DNA from: Pelomonas saccharophila_A | Lineage (GTDB): Bacteria; Pseudomonadota; Gammaproteobacteria; Burkholderiales; Burkholderiaceae_C | Direction of reading: 5' to 3' | NCBI RefSeq assembly: GCF_031458095.1 | Contig: NZ_JAVDXU010000002.1 | Coordinates: 992,001-1,056,000 of the forward strand | Length of the DNA: 64,000 bases | In this document: piece after piece, positions 26,601-34,636 of the stretch | How the letters are laid out: each line of letters starts with the position of its first letter | Numbering within the stretch: the stretch's first letter is position 1 | Made by a program: the position numbers and the translations under genes | Notes under the pieces: model-generated | The model's database searches: none | Told to the model about the DNA's origin: nothing | Seen by the model: only the letters and a program-made list of their open reading frames with translations

Positions 26601-27254
26601 ATGGAAACCATTGCCGTCGTCGACTTCGAAACGACGGGCCTCGGCCCCACCGGCGGTGGCCGCGCCACCGAGATCGCGGCCGTCCTCGTCCGCGGCGGCG
26701 TCGTCATCGATGCCTGGTCCAGCCTGATGAACAGCGGCGCCTGGGTGCCGCCCTACATCCAGGCCCTGACCGGCATCACGAACGAGATGCTGGCCGACGC
26801 ACCGGATTCGACCAGCGTCATGCGCGAACTGGCCCGCTTCACGGCGGGCTGCCCACTGGTGGCCCATAACGCTTCCTTCGACCGGGGCTTCTGGCAGGCC
26901 GAGATGGAGCGCGCCGGCGTGGCGCCTGACCCGGCCCATCAATTCGCCTGCACCGTGCTGCTGTCGCGCCGGCTCTGGCCCGAGGCCAAGAGCCATGGGC
27001 TCGGAGCGATCACGCAGTTCCACGACATCCGCTTCGATGGCCGCGCCCACCGGGCCCTGGCCGATGCCCGCGTGACGGCGGAGTTGTTACTGAAGGTTCA
27101 GGACGAGGTCGCGCGGCGCTTCGCGATGGACCTTGGCGACATGGGCGTCGACCACGCCCTGATGCTGGATTTGCAGAGGACGCCGCTGCGTTGGCTCAGG
27201 CGTGGCCTGGTCGAGCATGTGAAGTCCAGACGAGCGGTAACCGTGGCTGCTTGA
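26601..27254 (+). CDS. 3'-5' exonuclease, DNA polymerase III epsilon-like
   Basis: A 217-residue DEDDh exonuclease. ExoI is VVDFETTG, ExoII is HNASFDRGFW and ExoIII is HRALADARVT, which together supply all metal ligands and the catalytic His. There is no C-terminal polymerase-binding tail typical of full DnaQ, so it may act alone in repair or RNA/DNA trimming. GAGGAAG lies just before the ATG. Its pairing with the pyrophosphohydrolase suggests a shared nucleotide-quality role (inferred). Confidence 0.9.
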   Translation: METIAVVDFETTGLGPTGGGRATEIAAVLVRGGVVIDAWSSLMNSGAWVPPYIQALTGITNEMLADAPDSTSVMRELARFTAGCPLVAHNASFDRGFWQAEMERAGVAPDPAHQFACTVLLSRRLWPEAKSHGLGAITQFHDIRFDGRAHRALADARVTAELLLKVQDEVARRFAMDLGDMGVDHALMLDLQRTPLRWLRRGLVEHVKSRRAVTVAA

Positions 27255-27297
27255 GCGTGGACTAGGCTGCACGCACGGTTGGTTCGTGACGTGGGGA

Positions 27298-27313
27298 GCT
27301 GTGAGGTCACAGC
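27298..27313. promoter_or_regulatory. 16-bp perfect palindrome, possible operator
   Basis: GCTGTGAGGTCACAGC lies in the 181-base gap before the acetyltransferase gene. The halves resemble CRP half-sites but the spacer is two bases rather than six, so CRP is unlikely. The protein that would bind is unknown. Confidence 0.35.
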
Positions 27314-27435
27314 GTCCCTTGGGCGCCATGAGTTCACGTGCATGGAGCCCATAAAAAATTCTGTCAAGACCCCGGTTGTTGAATCGGGGCAAGGACAATC
27401 GCGCCCTTTCGTCCCGTGCTATTGCTCAAGTTTCC

Positions 27436-27954
27436 ATGTCCGTGATCCAGGTTCGCCCCGCCACCCTGCGCGATGCCAAGGCCATCGCCGAGATCCACGT
27501 CGCTGCCAGCCAGGATGCCTACAAGGCCCTGCTGCCCGCCGCCGCGCTGGATGCGATGTCGGTGCAGAAGCGCCAGGCCTTCTGGCGTGAAGCCATCGAC
27601 CTCTGCGAGCCGCAGGTCATCGTCGCTCACCTCGACAACAAGATCATGGGCTTCGCCGGCTTCGATCGCTCGCGCGACAAGGGCACGCCCGCCACGACCG
27701 GCGAGGTCTGGGCGATGTTTGCCGACCCGGTGCACTGGGACAAGGGCGTGGGCCTGGCGCTGTGGGATGCCACGCGCGACGGCCTGCAGGAAGAAGGCTG
27801 CACCAAGGCCACGCTGTGGTGCTATCTGCGCAATGAACGCGCCCTGCGCTTCTTCGAGCTGGCCGGCTTCAAGCGCGAACTCGGCAGCGCCCGCACGACG
27901 GAAGTCGGCGGCGCGCGTGTCGAAGAGATCCGCCTGCATCGTTCCCTCGTCTAA
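27436..27954 (+). CDS. GNAT family N-acetyltransferase
   Basis: A 172-residue acetyl-CoA-dependent transferase. The GNAT fold is shown by the opening VRPATLRDAKAIAEIHVAA, the central strand VWAMFADPVHWDKGVGLALW containing the acetyl-CoA loop (G-x-G-x-A in place of the usual R/Q-x-x-G-x-G/A), and the closing NERALRFFELAGF. The substrate (small amine, amino acid or protein) cannot be inferred. The ATG at 27436 is preferred to 27376 because family alignments begin at the VRPAT strand. It ends at a strong bidirectional terminator. Confidence 0.88.
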   Translation: MSVIQVRPATLRDAKAIAEIHVAASQDAYKALLPAAALDAMSVQKRQAFWREAIDLCEPQVIVAHLDNKIMGFAGFDRSRDKGTPATTGEVWAMFADPVHWDKGVGLALWDATRDGLQEEGCTKATLWCYLRNERALRFFELAGFKRELGSARTTEVGGARVEEIRLHRSLV

Positions 27955-27972
27955 GACGACCGCGCCATGAAG

Positions 27973-27995
27973 AAAGCGCCCCGCGGGGCGCTTTT
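27973..27995. terminator. Bidirectional Rho-independent terminator
   Basis: AAGCGCCCC and GGGGCGCTT form a 9-bp stem around GC, followed by TTTT on the plus strand and A residues on the other side. It lies between the convergent acetyltransferase and HNH-like genes. Confidence 0.85.
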
Positions 27996-28012
27996 GTCTT
28001 GAGGAGCCAGAC

Positions 28013-29068
28013 TCAGGCGGCGTAGCCACCGGAGGCCAGGGCCCAGCCGTCGGTGGCGTCGTCATGGCGCTGGATGTGCACGGGGCTGAGCTTCTTGGCG
28101 GCGGCGCGCTCGACCAGGTTCTCGGCCTGCTCGGCCGTCAGCTGCAGCGCGAAGCGGGCCCAGCGCTTTTGCACCAGAGGCAGGGCCCAGGCGTCTTCCA
28201 GGGCCCAGCGGATCTGGTGCGGCTCCTGCAACTCGGCGGCGGCCAGCACACGCGGGGCCAGGGCCAGCAGGAAGCGGTTGAAGTCCGTGCGCAGGGCGTC
28301 CGTCGGCAGCAGGGCCTCGAGGCGGCTCAGGCGGGCGCTCCAGCCCGGCGTGGCGAGCTGGCGGGTGACCAGGGCCTGCAGGGCCTGGACGGGGTTGAAC
28401 AGACGCAGGCGATTCGGCGGCAGCACGCGCAGCGGGATCTGCGCGGCTTCTTCGTGGCTCAGTGGCGTGACGAAGCTGGCCAGCACGGTCAGGCGTTCCC
28501 ACTCGGCCTCGGCCAGGCCGCCGATGCGGGTGATGGGGCCGGCGGCGCAACTGGCCGCCATGTCAGCCAGGGCGGCGTGGCCGCGCTGGCCCTTGGCCTG
28601 GTTGGCGCGGCGGCTCATGACGGCCAGGTTGCCGGCGGCATAGCCGGCGTCGTCGCGGACGCGGTCGATGCTGTAGCTCTCGTCGTCCAGCAGTTCGCGG
28701 GTGATGGGGCAGTGCGGGGTGTCGAGCTGGGCCAGGTGGTGGGGCGTCAGCTGGATGTCCTCGAAACTGCGGCCGCGGGCCCAGGCATGGGTGCGCAAGG
28801 ACAGCCAGCGCTCGACCTGGGGGCTGGCCGGCGTGCGCACCGCACGGCCGCGGGCGGCCAGCCAGCCGCGCTGCAGCGGCGACTGCGGGTAGAGATGGGC
28901 GATGGGCGGCGTGACGCCATGCAGGGCGTAGTCACGGCCCAGGGCCAGGCCGGTGCGCTCGTGGGCGCTGATGGCGACGGGGGCGTCGCCCATGATGTCC
29001 AGGTCGAACTGGACCAGCGGGCTGCTCTGGAGGCGGGTGGCGATCTGGCTGTTGAGGACGGCTTGCAT
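28013..29068 (-). CDS. Uncharacterised protein with an HNH-nuclease-like segment
   Basis: A 351-residue soluble protein I cannot assign to a named family. The segment at roughly residues 117-163 (CPITRELLDDE, SIDRVRDDAGYAAGNLAVMSR, RANQAKG) matches the spacing of HNH-type nucleases: Cys, D-R, G-Y-x-x-G-N, then N-x-A-K. It lacks a clear second zinc cysteine pair. The rest is helical with no hydrophobic segments. The ATG at 29068 follows GGAG by six bases; an upstream ATG at 29140 would translate through a 16-bp palindrome. It diverges from a WYL-type regulator, which may control it. Confidence 0.6.
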   Translation of the reverse strand: MQAVLNSQIATRLQSSPLVQFDLDIMGDAPVAISAHERTGLALGRDYALHGVTPPIAHLYPQSPLQRGWLAARGRAVRTPASPQVERWLSLRTHAWARGRSFEDIQLTPHHLAQLDTPHCPITRELLDDESYSIDRVRDDAGYAAGNLAVMSRRANQAKGQRGHAALADMAASCAAGPITRIGGLAEAEWERLTVLASFVTPLSHEEAAQIPLRVLPPNRLRLFNPVQALQALVTRQLATPGWSARLSRLEALLPTDALRTDFNRFLLALAPRVLAAAELQEPHQIRWALEDAWALPLVQKRWARFALQLTAEQAENLVERAAAKKLSPVHIQRHDDATDGWALASGGYAA

Positions 29069-29123
29069 GTCGAACTCCGGTTGAGAGGCACGCCGTTGAA
29101 TCGCGGGCCTTGCAAGCAGTCTG

Positions 29124-29139
29124 TGAGCCAGCTGGCTCA
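29124..29139. promoter_or_regulatory. 16-bp palindrome between divergent HNH-like and WYL-regulator genes
   Basis: TGAGCCAGCTGGCTCA is perfectly symmetrical and lies in the 121-base divergent gap. The AT-rich segment 29160-29180 beside it probably contains promoter elements. It is a plausible operator for the adjacent YafY-like regulator. Confidence 0.4.
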
Positions 29140-29189
29140 TGAGATGATCCACCTGGAAAACACTGTAAATATTTTCAGGAATTCCCCTC

Positions 29190-30158
29190 GTGGACCGCAC
29201 CGAACGCTTCTACAAGATCGAGCAGCTGATCCGCTCCAAAGGCTGCGTGTCCTTTGCGACCCTGATCGAGGCGCTGGAGGTGTCGCCCGCCACGCTCAAG
29301 CGTGACCTGGCGTACTTGCGCGAGCGCATGGATGCGCCCATAGAGTACGACGCCGGCGAGAACGGCTACCGCTTCGGCCAGCAGTGGCGTGGCGGCAAGC
29401 ATGAGCTGCCCGGCGTCTGGTTCAACGAGGCCGAGCTGCACGCCCTGCTGACCATGCAGCAGATGCTGGCCGGCCTGGACGAGCAGGGCGTCGTCGGCCG
29501 CCATCTGCAGCCCATGTTCGACAAGATCACCGGCATGCTGGGCGTGGACGCGGCCGAAGCGGACGAACTCAGGCGGCGCGTCAAGCTCATCGGCACGGCG
29601 CGCCGGCGCGTGGCCAGCGACAGCTTCGAGACCGTCGGCAGTGCCGTCGTCAAGCGCCGGCGGCTGGCCATCCGCTACCGCAAGAAGCGTGACGGTGCGG
29701 GCAGCGAGCGCGAGGTTTCGCCGCAGCGCCTGGTCCACCACCGCCATGCCTGGTATCTGGACGCGTGGTGCCATGCCAGCGACGCCTACCGCCGCTTTGC
29801 GCTGGACGGCATCGAGGCGGCGACGCTGCTGGACGCCGCCGCCAAGCCCGTGCCCCTGAGCGAGCTGGAAGCCGAGCTGGACCAGGGCTATGGCATCTTT
29901 GCAGGGGGCACGCCGCGCGAGGCCGAACTGGTCTTCAGCGCCGGCACGGCGGCCTGGGTGTCGCGTGAGGAGTGGCACCCGGCCCAGCTAAGCGAATTCC
30001 TGCCCGATGGCCGCTGGCGGCTGCGCCTGCCCTATGTGGACGACACCGAGCTGCTGATGGACCTGCTGCGCCATGCCGGCCAGGTCGAGGTTGTCGCACC
30101 GGCAGCCCTGCGCGAGGCCTATGCGGCGAGGCTGAAGCAGGCTGTCGCGTCCTTGTAG
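29190..30158 (+). CDS. YafY/WYL-type transcriptional regulator
   Basis: A 322-residue regulator starting at GTG, with AGGA ten bases upstream. The N-terminal winged helix (residues 1-60) shows the HTH_11 pattern (RFYKIEQLIRSKGCVSFATL, ATLKRDLAYLRERM). A WYL domain follows (about 140-220; HHRHAWYLDAWCH is the W-Y-L core) with the C-terminal WCX extension. WYL proteins sense ligands, often nucleic-acid-derived, and frequently control defence or repair genes. The neighbour across the divergent promoter is the HNH-like protein, its most likely target. Confidence 0.9.
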   Translation: MDRTERFYKIEQLIRSKGCVSFATLIEALEVSPATLKRDLAYLRERMDAPIEYDAGENGYRFGQQWRGGKHELPGVWFNEAELHALLTMQQMLAGLDEQGVVGRHLQPMFDKITGMLGVDAAEADELRRRVKLIGTARRRVASDSFETVGSAVVKRRRLAIRYRKKRDGAGSEREVSPQRLVHHRHAWYLDAWCHASDAYRRFALDGIEAATLLDAAAKPVPLSELEAELDQGYGIFAGGTPREAELVFSAGTAAWVSREEWHPAQLSEFLPDGRWRLRLPYVDDTELLMDLLRHAGQVEVVAPAALREAYAARLKQAVASL

Positions 30159-30251
30159 GACAAGTCCGCTTCATTTGTGGTGGATCATGTTTCGCGCCCG
30201 TCAATCGCGTTAGGCTAGTCCCGTGTTTGATCCCCGACCGAGGAGCCAGCG

Positions 30252-30560
30252 ATGAGTGACGCAACCCAGGCGAAGGAAAAATTGGCCTCTGATTTCCGCG
30301 CGGTGATGGATGACATCGATGCGTTGATGACGGCCACGACGAACAAGGCGGATGGCGAGGTCAAGGCCTTGCGCGCCCGCATCCAGGACCGGCTGTCCGG
30401 TGCCAAGGAGAAGCTGCTGGACGCCCAGCATGAAGCCATCCAGCGCGCCAAGGACGCCGCGACCGCAACCGACGACTATGTGCATGCCAACCCGTGGCAG
30501 GCCATTGGCGCAGCGGCGGCGGTGGGCTTGGCTCTCGGCGTGCTGATCGGCCGCCGTTGA
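30252..30560 (+). CDS. DUF883 (ElaB/YqjD-like) membrane-anchored protein
   Basis: A 102-residue protein: an N-terminal amphipathic coiled coil (about 8-70) and one C-terminal membrane helix in the family signature (DDYVHANPWQAIGAAAAVGLALGVLIGRR region). E. coli homologues anchor at the inner membrane and bind ribosomes in stationary phase. GAGGAG precedes the ATG. It is the first of three tightly packed genes matching the yqjD-yqjE-yqjK order. Confidence 0.92.
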   Translation: MSDATQAKEKLASDFRAVMDDIDALMTATTNKADGEVKALRARIQDRLSGAKEKLLDAQHEAIQRAKDAATATDDYVHANPWQAIGAAAAVGLALGVLIGRR

Positions 30561-30567
30561 GCTTCAC

Positions 30568-30957
30568 TTGAGCGACGCCAAGGAACCCGTCTCCGCGCCG
30601 CTGCGGCGGCTCGGGGTCTCGCTGCTGACGCTTGGCCGCATCCGGCTCGAGCTGTTCGCCATCGAGGCCCAGGAGGAGAAGGAGCGCATCGCCAGCCTGC
30701 TGCTGTGGGCCGTGCTGGCCGCGCTGCTGGCGGGCTTTGGCCTGCTGATGCTGCTGGTGCTCTTCACCGTGGCGCTGTGGGATACCAACTATCGCCTGCT
30801 CGCCCTGGGTGGCGGCACAGTCGTGCTGGTGGCGGCCGCCGTGGTCGCAGTCTTGAAGGTCAAGGGACTGATCAACCAGCCGGCCAGCCTCTTCCAGTCC
30901 AGCATCGGCGAGTTGCGTGAGGATGCCGACGCGTTGTGGCGGCGGCCGGGGCCATGA
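30568..30957 (+). CDS. YqjE/DUF1469-like inner-membrane protein (phage-holin-III superfamily)
   Basis: A 129-residue protein with two adjacent membrane helices (about 45-72 and 78-102) and the EAQEEKERIASLLLWA pre-helix typical of YqjE. It starts at TTG, seven bases after the DUF883 stop; no ATG fits the conserved N-terminus, so the rare start is preferred. The last residues overlap the next gene as ATGA. Function is unknown; context indicates an envelope stress or stationary-phase module. Confidence 0.85.
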   Translation: MSDAKEPVSAPLRRLGVSLLTLGRIRLELFAIEAQEEKERIASLLLWAVLAALLAGFGLLMLLVLFTVALWDTNYRLLALGGGTVVLVAAAVVAVLKVKGLINQPASLFQSSIGELREDADALWRRPGP

Positions 30958-31259
30958 TCCCCAGGATCCCGACCGACCCGGTCCAGCGCGCCGAGCGCAA
31001 GGCCAATCTGCTGCTGGCTTCCGAGTTGATGCGCGGGCAGGCGGCCTTGTCCGTGGACGATGTCGGCCAGCGTGCCGACGGCTGGGTGCGACGCATCCTG
31101 TCCTGGCGCGATCTGCTGACCAACCCCGTCATCCTCGCGGCCGCCAGCGGCGGCGCGGCCTTGTTTGCCGGCGCCGGCGCGGACCGTCGCGGCAAGCTCT
31201 GGCGCGGCCTGCGCTGGGCCTGGCTGGCCTACAAGGTCTGGGGCCGCCGCAAGCGCTAG
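30954..31259 (+). CDS. Small YqjK-like protein
   Basis: A 101-residue protein following YqjE with a four-base overlap. The N-terminal half is charged and helical (RAERKANLLLASELMRGQ); a short hydrophobic stretch (NPVILAAASGGAALFAG) is near residues 60-77 and the C-terminus is basic and Trp-rich. Position and composition resemble the third gene of the E. coli yqjDEK set; sequence similarity is weak, so the name is by context. Its stop codon abuts the convergent GFA gene. Confidence 0.7.
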   Translation: MIPRIPTDPVQRAERKANLLLASELMRGQAALSVDDVGQRADGWVRRILSWRDLLTNPVILAAASGGAALFAGAGADRRGKLWRGLRWAWLAYKVWGRRKR

Positions 31260-31676
31260 CTAGACCAGCGGGCTGTCCTTGCCTCGCGCGTGGGCGGGCG
31301 CGCTGTCCAGATCGTGCAGCCAGGGCATGGCCGAGCTCTTCCACACCTGCAGCGTGGGCTTCAACTCGGTCCGTTCGTTGACGCAGCCCAGGCGGATGTT
31401 CAGCGTCTTGGGCTCGTCCGCCTCGGTGGCGAACAGCTGGGTGCCGCAGTCGCCGCAGAAGCACTGCGCACGACGGTTGCCGCTGGCGGCGACCTTCACA
31501 TAGCTCTTGGGCGAGCCCTGCAGTTCGACCTGGTCGACAGGAATGGGCACCACGGCCCGGAAAGGCCCGCCGGAAATGATCTGGCAATCGGCACAGTGGC
31601 AGGCAAAGACCCGGGCAGGGTCTGCCAGCGCCGTGAAACGCACAGCGCCGCAATGGCATTGGCCGGTGATCTTCAT
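31260..31676 (-). CDS. GFA family zinc protein
   Basis: A 138-residue protein of the glutathione-dependent formaldehyde-activating (GFA)/CENP-V fold. Three zinc-binding cysteine clusters are visible: QCHCGAVRF, CHCADCQ and CFCGDCGTQLF. Real formaldehyde activation is proven for few members, so only the fold is assigned. It is followed head to tail, 14 bases upstream, by the adenosyltransferase gene, so it may be the last gene of a short operon. Confidence 0.9.
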   Translation of the reverse strand: MKITGQCHCGAVRFTALADPARVFACHCADCQIISGGPFRAVVPIPVDQVELQGSPKSYVKVAASGNRRAQCFCGDCGTQLFATEADEPKTLNIRLGCVNERTELKPTLQVWKSSAMPWLHDLDSAPAHARGKDSPLV

Positions 31677-31690
31677 GGCATCTCCTCGAT

Positions 31691-32275
31691 TCAGTTCTCT
31701 GCGGCGTCCAGGCGCTTCATGCGCTCGCTTTGCCAGTAGACGTCGTCGCCGCCCAGGCCGTCGAGATTGGCGCGATTGAGCACGCGGGCCAGCACGAAGA
31801 GCAGATCGGACAGGCGATTCAGATACTGGCGTGGGGCCGCACGCACGGTCTCGGCGGCAGCCACCTGGATGACGGCGCGCTCGGCGCGGCGGGCGATGGT
31901 GCGGCAGACATGGGCGATGGCCGCGCTGCGCGTGCCGGCCGGCAGGATGAATTCCTTGAGCCGCGGCAGATGCTCGTTGTAGTGCTCCAGCGCCTCGTCC
32001 AGGCGCAGCACGGCGGCTTCCTTCAGCAGCTCGCCACCGGGCCAGGACAGCTCGCCGCCGAGGTTGAAGAGTTCGTGCTGGATGGTGACGAGCAGGTCGC
32101 GGACGTCGTCCGGCAGGGGCTCGGCCAGCAGCAGGCCGAGGTTGGAGTTCAGCTCGTCGACGTCGCCCATGGCCTGCACGCGCAGATGGGTCTTGGGCAC
32201 GCGGCTGCCGTCGGAGAGGCCGGTGCTGCCGTCGTCGCCGGTGCGGGTGGCGATCTGTGAAAGTCGGTTGCCCAT
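31691..32275 (-). CDS. cobO: Cob(I)yrinic acid a,c-diamide adenosyltransferase, PduO type
   Basis: A 194-residue enzyme that transfers adenosyl from ATP to cob(I)alamin to make coenzyme B12. The PduO-type signature is clear: TRTGDDGSTGLSDG near the start (ATP site), MGDVDELNSNLG, and late CRTIARRAERAV with YLNRLSDLLFVLAR. It functions as a cytoplasmic trimer. The window has no other cobalamin gene, so this may serve salvage for a B12-dependent enzyme elsewhere. The symbol follows common database usage although the fold is PduO-like, not CobA-like. Confidence 0.92.
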   Translation of the reverse strand: MGNRLSQIATRTGDDGSTGLSDGSRVPKTHLRVQAMGDVDELNSNLGLLLAEPLPDDVRDLLVTIQHELFNLGGELSWPGGELLKEAAVLRLDEALEHYNEHLPRLKEFILPAGTRSAAIAHVCRTIARRAERAVIQVAAAETVRAAPRQYLNRLSDLLFVLARVLNRANLDGLGGDDVYWQSERMKRLDAAEN

Positions 32276-32285
32276 GATGGCGGGT

Positions 32286-32307
32286 GCGGGTCAGTGGTCA
32301 GACCCGC
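32286..32307. terminator. Hairpin between the chemotaxis receptor and adenosyltransferase genes
   Basis: GCGGGTC, eight-base loop, GACCCGC (7-bp stem) in a 48-base gap downstream of the receptor stop codon. It has no T run, so it is at best a weak terminator or a processing signal. Confidence 0.35.
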
Positions 32308-32324
32308 ATCCTGCCAGTCTTTGA

Positions 32325-34274
32325 TCAGCGGTGCGTCGCCGGCATGCGGAAGGTGTTGACCAGGCCGGCCAGCTTCTCGGCCTGCTGCTGCAGGCTCATG
32401 CCAGCAGCGGCCGTCTCCTCCACCAGGGCGGCGTTCTGCTGGGTCAGCTGGTCCATGTGGGAGACGGCCTCGCTGATCTGGCCGATGCCGCTGCTCTGCT
32501 CGGTGGAGGCGCGGCTGATGCTGGTGACCAGTTCGGCCAGCGACCGGATGGCGGTCACGGTCTCGTGCATGGTGGAGCCCGCGCCCTGCACGAGGCGGGC
32601 GCCGGTCTCGACCTGGCCGACGCTCTCGGAAATCAACTGCTTGATCTGCTTGGCCGCTTCGGCGCTGCGCTGGGCCAGGGCCCGCACTTCGGCCGCGACG
32701 ACGGCAAAGCCGCGGCCCTGCTCGCCCGCCCGCGCCGCCTCGACCGCCGCATTCAGGGCCAGGATATTGGTCTGGAAGGCGATGCCGTCGATGACGGCGA
32801 TGATTTCCTCGATGCGCCGGCTGCTGGCCTCGATGGCGCTCATGGTGTTGACGACCTGATCGACGGCCTCGCCGCCCGAGATGGCGACGCTGCAGGCGCG
32901 CTGGGCCAGGCTGCTGGCGTCGCCGGCCTGGTCGGCATTGCTGCGTACGGTGGCCGTCAGCTCTTCCATGGAGCTGGCCGTCTCTTCCAGCGCCGAGGCC
33001 TGCTGCTCGGTGCGCTGCGACAGGTCATGGTTGCCCGAGGCCAGCTCCTGCGAGGCCTGGGCCACTTCGTCGGCGTTGTCGCGCACTTCGCCGATGACGC
33101 CACACAGGCTGTCGCGCATGGCCAGCAGGGCCGTGGTCAGCTGGCCGATCTCGTCGCGCGCGCTGACGACGACATGGCCGCTGAGGTCGCGCGCGGCGAT
33201 CTGCTCGGCCAGGCCGGCCGCGTGCTTGAGCGGCCCCGTGATGCTGCGCGAGATGCCGCGCGCGAACAGGAAGACGACGCCCAGCATGAAACCCAGCAGG
33301 CCGAAGACGATCCAGCTGCTGGTGCGCAGGCTGGAGACGCGCGCGCCCAGCATCTCGTCCAGCGCATTCATCGCATCGTCGGCGACGACATACATGGCGT
33401 CGATGGTGCGGGTGTAACTGGTGATGTAGTCGGGCGCCGGATAGGCGATCTCCTCCTTGGCAATGAGTTCGTCGCGGGTCAGCTTCAGCGAGCCGCGCAC
33501 CTGCTCGTCCAGGGCAGCGATCTTGCCGCTCAGCCGGCTCTTGAGGTCGGCGTTGACGGTAAAGCTCTTGCCGAAGGCCACGCCCATGCCGCGGTGCTGA
33601 TCCTCGGCCTGCTGCACCAGGCCGGCCAGCAGGGTGCGGCCCTCGGGGCTGATCTTGCCCTCGGCCAGGAAGCCGGCGCCGCGGGCCCGCGCCTGGCCCA
33701 GGGCCTCGGTGGCCATGGGCAGGCGGGTCAGCGTCGCGCTGATGAGGAAATAGGTGTCGGCCTCGGGGTCGAGGATGAGGCCGGACTGGTCGACGAGCTG
33801 GTCCAGCAGCTTGAAATAGACGGCGATGAGCTGGGCATGCAGGGTGCTGCTCTCCGCCGCCTTCAGGGCCTTGGCTCCGACCTCGCCCGAGAGCTTGTCC
33901 CAGCGCGTGCGCGCGTCCTGCCAGGTCTGGCGCATCGCCTCGCTGACGCTGCCGCCGTCCTTCAGCATGGCGTCGACGCTGGCGACCTGCTTGGCCACCT
34001 CGGCGTTCTTGGCCGAGCGCGCCGCCTGCACCGAGTCATTGCCGCCCAGCAAGGCGGCCGACAGGCCGCGGTGCTGTTGGGTCAATTGGGTCAGGCGCAC
34101 CAGCTGGCGGGCCGGGGCCATGCCGTCGAGCTCACCCTGGGCCGCCTGGGCAAGCTCGCGCGCCTGGCGCACCTGGAAGGCGGAAGGGATGCTGATGGCG
34201 ATCAGCACCAGCAGCGTCAGCAGCATCAGCTTGCGGCTGATGGTGAGGCCGGTCAGGCTTGTCGTCGGGTTCAT
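32325..34274 (-). CDS. Methyl-accepting chemotaxis protein
   Basis: A 649-residue receptor. One membrane helix lies near residues 14-36, then a long helical periplasmic domain (about 37-310) resembling nitrate/nitrite-sensor-like (NIT) bundles with repeated acidic turns, a second membrane helix near 315-338, a HAMP domain, and a cytoplasmic methylation/signalling region with the conserved hairpin tip (FQTNILALNAAVEAARAGEQ). The C-terminus lacks an NWETF-type tether, so adaptation would rely on other receptors. No che genes are adjacent. The ligand is unknown. Confidence 0.92.
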   Translation of the reverse strand: MNPTTSLTGLTISRKLMLLTLLVLIAISIPSAFQVRQARELAQAAQGELDGMAPARQLVRLTQLTQQHRGLSAALLGGNDSVQAARSAKNAEVAKQVASVDAMLKDGGSVSEAMRQTWQDARTRWDKLSGEVGAKALKAAESSTLHAQLIAVYFKLLDQLVDQSGLILDPEADTYFLISATLTRLPMATEALGQARARGAGFLAEGKISPEGRTLLAGLVQQAEDQHRGMGVAFGKSFTVNADLKSRLSGKIAALDEQVRGSLKLTRDELIAKEEIAYPAPDYITSYTRTIDAMYVVADDAMNALDEMLGARVSSLRTSSWIVFGLLGFMLGVVFLFARGISRSITGPLKHAAGLAEQIAARDLSGHVVVSARDEIGQLTTALLAMRDSLCGVIGEVRDNADEVAQASQELASGNHDLSQRTEQQASALEETASSMEELTATVRSNADQAGDASSLAQRACSVAISGGEAVDQVVNTMSAIEASSRRIEEIIAVIDGIAFQTNILALNAAVEAARAGEQGRGFAVVAAEVRALAQRSAEAAKQIKQLISESVGQVETGARLVQGAGSTMHETVTAIRSLAELVTSISRASTEQSSGIGQISEAVSHMDQLTQQNAALVEETAAAGMSLQQQAEKLAGLVNTFRMPATHR

Positions 34275-34319
34275 GGTGTTCTCCTCCTCGTTGGCAAGCC
34301 TCCCTGGTGTGGCGCCGGT

Positions 34320-34547
34320 TCAGTGTCGGCGGCCGCTGCGGTGAAAGGCCGGTTTGTGCACCGGTCCGTCGTGGGGCCGCAGGCCCGTGGCCGGCGTCAT
34401 GCGCGGTGCGGGCGGTGCGTCGTGAGGCGGCGGCGGGCCCTTGAAGACTTCGCGCCAGCGCGCCACCAGCAGATCGAAGCGCACGGCACCGAAGGCGAGG
34501 AGGGCCACCACGACGATGAGCACGAGCAAGAGCATATTGGGGTCCAT
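34320..34547 (-). CDS. Small single-pass membrane protein
   Basis: A 75-residue protein: one N-terminal membrane helix (MDPNMLLLVLIVVVALLAFG, residues 1-20) followed by a proline- and histidine-rich cytoplasmic tail. GGGAGA precedes the ATG at 34547 at good spacing. It lies 45 bases upstream of the chemotaxis receptor on the same strand, so the two may be co-transcribed. No family is recognised. It is probably expressed given the start signal, but the call rests on composition only. Confidence 0.55.
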   Translation of the reverse strand: MDPNMLLLVLIVVVALLAFGAVRFDLLVARWREVFKGPPPPHDAPPAPRMTPATGLRPHDGPVHKPAFHRSGRRH

Positions 34548-34636
34548 GCAGGTCTCCCAGGTTCGCTGTGTCCCCATGCTGGCACCACGGCGCCTTCACT
34601 GCAACACAATCCTTGCTCGACCCCCCGGAGTTGGCC

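Noticed and set aside
27298..27313. CRP binding site
   Set aside because: The half-sites are two bases apart instead of six.
27335..27345. CACGTG core as a parS site
   Set aside because: Flanking bases do not match the TGTTTCACGTGAAACA-type palindrome; other CACGTG cores are inside genes and also lack the flanks.
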